From positions 1 through 14,399 of the forward strand of contig CAMLEX010000031.1 in assembly GCA_946479055.1 (NCBI GenBank): 14,399 bases of DNA, in the 5' to 3' direction. This stretch comes from an uncultured Bacteroidota bacterium. Its GTDB lineage: Bacteria; Bacteroidota; Bacteroidia; Chitinophagales; Chitinophagaceae. Position numbers and translations under genes: made by a program. The notes beneath the pieces are model-generated. The model did not search any database and was not told where the DNA came from. It was given only the letters and a program-made list of their open reading frames with translations. Shown in pieces: positions 12,893 to 14,399 of this stretch (positions within the stretch are counted from its first letter, which is position 1; every line of letters starts with the position of its first letter).

Positions 12893-14399
12893 TTAGTCTT
12901 CATTTTTACGCATACTGCGATTGGTAAAATTAATGGTAAATACAGCTCTGTTAGTATAAGCATAGTTTACTTTCCCGCCTATTTGCCGGCTCAGATCACT
13001 GATCAATTGTATGCCTAATGTTGTTGCCTTGTTTAAATCAAAATCTGTAGGCAAGCCCGGGCCGTTATCGGAATAGATCAATTCGTATTTCCCTTCTGCC
13101 AGGGTATGAATTTCAAGGTTTATTTCACCGGCTTTACCATCATTAAATGCATACTTAAAAGAATTGGACAATAGCTCATTCATGATTAACCCAAGCGGAA
13201 CAGCAGAATCAATATCTAAATACAAAGTAGATACTTCGATATTCATTGCTATTTTATTTTGTTTTTTAAATACACTTTCTATCTGCCTGCATAGATCATT
13301 TACAAACCGTTTCAGTTCAATGCTATTTAAATTTTCAAACTGGTACAGGTTCTGGTGTATCAATGCGATGCTTCTTACCCGGCTACGCCCTTCCCTTAAT
13401 GCATTCTTTGCGGCTTCATCATCCAGGCTCTTGCCTTGCAGCTCCAGCAGGCCCGAAATAACCTGTAAATTATTTTTTACCCGGTGATGAATTTCTTTCA
13501 TCAGTACATCTTTCTCTGCAAGCAATTCATCCTGCTCAGATAATGATTGTTGTAACTGTGCAGTTCTTTCACTCACCGTTTTCTCCAGTTTATTTTTATC
13601 AGCGGCTAATTGTTTTGTTCTTGATTTTATTACCCAATAAACAGCCATCGCAAATAACAAAGCAAGCAAAGTAATGAACCACCATTCAAGATAGAATGGT
13701 TTTAAAACAAGCACCGAGATATTTAATTCGTTTTTGCTCCATGCACCCTCACGATTCTGAGCTTTAACATGCAGTGTAAATTTTCCATACGGCAACCTGC
13801 TGATGCGTATTGAGTTTTCGTTGATATAATTCCAGCCTTTATCTACACCTTCAATTTGATATGCATAGCGGTGCACTTCATCTTTTGCAAAATCCAGCAA
13901 CTGAAATTCAAGCGTAAAGAATTGATCGCCTGGTGCCAGGATAATTTGAGAAGTCCTAAACAATTCATTTGTTCTGTTAAGCAGCTCGTTTTGGGAACCA
14001 ACAAACTGATTAAAAGCAATGATCCGTAATGGCACATTTAAAGTGCTGGTATCCGTTATAAAGTCTTTGGGGTTAAAAGCATTGATGCCGTCTAATCCAC
14101 CAAAAAAAAGCCGCCCGTCCACCGCTTTAAAAGAAGAAGTTCTGTTAAACTCATTGTGAGAAATTCCGTCGGCGACAGTATAGGTATTTACGGAGAATGT
14201 GCTCTTATTGAAACGGATCAGACCATAATCAGAACTGATCCAAAGGTTATCATACACATCTGGTTCAATCCTGTACAGCACATCTGAAGGAAAGCCGCTG
14301 GCGATATTGAATTGGATAAATGAATTTGCGTTTCTATCCCAACGATATAAACCTTCACCATTTGTTGCGATCCAGAATATTCCATCGGTATCGGCATAT
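12893..14399 (-). CDS. Propeller/Y_Y_Y sensor histidine kinase (HisKA_2), cut by right edge
   Basis: The frame is open to the window edge, so the 501 visible residues are the C-terminal part of a longer protein. Visible in order: the end of a beta-propeller of two-component-regulator repeats (GIFWIATNGEGLYRW, NLWISSDYGLIRFN, GRLFFGGLDGINAF; about 1-110), a Y_Y_Y domain (about 150-230, with RYAYQIEGVDKGWNYI), one membrane helix (about 238-257), a coiled coil (about 260-300), the HisKA_2 motif KEIHHRVKNNLQVISGL with the likely phospho-His at visible residue 304 (13487-13489), and a HATPase with MNELLSNSFKYAF and SDNGPGLP. The propeller probably senses a ligand in the periplasm. A GTG at 14279-14281 is internal and not a start. 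It ends 4 bases before the regulator gene. Confidence 0.92.
   Translation of the reverse strand, partial: YADTDGIFWIATNGEGLYRWDRNANSFIQFNIASGFPSDVLYRIEPDVYDNLWISSDYGLIRFNKSTFSVNTYTVADGISHNEFNRTSSFKAVDGRLFFGGLDGINAFNPKDFITDTSTLNVPLRIIAFNQFVGSQNELLNRTNELFRTSQIILAPGDQFFTLEFQLLDFAKDEVHRYAYQIEGVDKGWNYINENSIRISRLPYGKFTLHVKAQNREGAWSKNELNISVLVLKPFYLEWWFITLLALLFAMAVYWVIKSRTKQLAADKNKLEKTVSERTAQLQQSLSEQDELLAEKDVLMKEIHHRVKNNLQVISGLLELQGKSLDDEAAKNALREGRSRVRSIALIHQNLYQFENLNSIELKRFVNDLCRQIESVFKKQNKIAMNIEVSTLYLDIDSAVPLGLIMNELLSNSFKYAFNDGKAGEINLEIHTLAEGKYELIYSDNGPGLPTDFDLNKATTLGIQLISDLSRQIGGKVNYAYTNRAVFTINFTNRSMRKNED

Noticed and set aside
12889..12963. Longer response-regulator frame starting at 12963
   Set aside because: It would overlap the kinase by about 70 bases and adds residues before the receiver domain that no family member needs.
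14279..14281. GTG as a start for the sensor kinase
   Set aside because: The frame continues open to the edge and encodes further propeller repeat sequence, so this codon is internal.
1..14399. CRISPR arrays, insertion sequences, toxin-antitoxin or phage genes
   Set aside because: No regularly spaced identical repeats, no transposase or integrase motifs and no phage proteins were seen on either strand.

Overview
The window looks like chromosomal DNA from a Bacteroidota bacterium, probably near Chitinophagaceae (inferred, no search run). The signs are moderate-to-low GC, start codons without strong Shine-Dalgarno sequences, a TAnnTTTG-type -7 promoter element, a BtuB-type TonB receptor with a typical Bacteroidota N-terminus, a LytTR regulator paired with a propeller/Y_Y_Y sensor kinase, and degenerate period-7 intergenic hairpins.

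Layout. (1) Positions 1-198 (minus) hold the N-terminus of a LytS-like sensor kinase cut by the window edge. (2) Positions 372-725 hold a promoter, a complete cobalamin riboswitch and a long leader containing an extra hairpin. (3) Positions 726-8327 (plus) form a compact corrinoid uptake and nucleotide-loop assembly operon: btuB, a DUF6580-like membrane protein, a BtuF-like corrinoid-binding protein, a cysteine-rich CWC protein, cobU, a Dph6-like ATP pyrophosphatase, cobT, cobS and cobC. Most junctions overlap or are a few bases apart. (4) A marC gene (8425-9003) and a tRNA-Arg(CCG) with a strong terminator follow. (5) Positions 9362-12029 (minus) hold a small conserved protein, an SQR/FCSD-like flavoprotein, a 1-Cys peroxiredoxin with its own terminator, and a small zinc-ribbon protein. 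(6) Positions 12148-14399 (minus) hold a LytTR response regulator and its upstream sensor kinase, the latter cut by the right edge.

How the genes work together. When B12 is scarce the riboswitch should allow expression. BtuB brings corrinoids across the outer membrane. CobU activates adenosylcobinamide to its GDP form, CobT activates the lower-ligand base, CobS joins the two, and CobC removes the phosphate. No corrin-ring genes, adenosyltransferase, cbiB or btuCD are present, so this is a salvage and late-assembly locus. The parts that textbook pathways do not explain are the Dph6-like ligase, the CWC protein, the DUF6580 protein and a BtuF homologue with no signal peptide; these are the best candidates for undescribed biology here. 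The non-coding part is also rich: three period-7 inverted repeats around the first genes, a short CCCCTwCAGGGG palindrome seen both in the riboswitch and inside a coding N-terminus, and a repeat-like hairpin between riboswitch and btuB.
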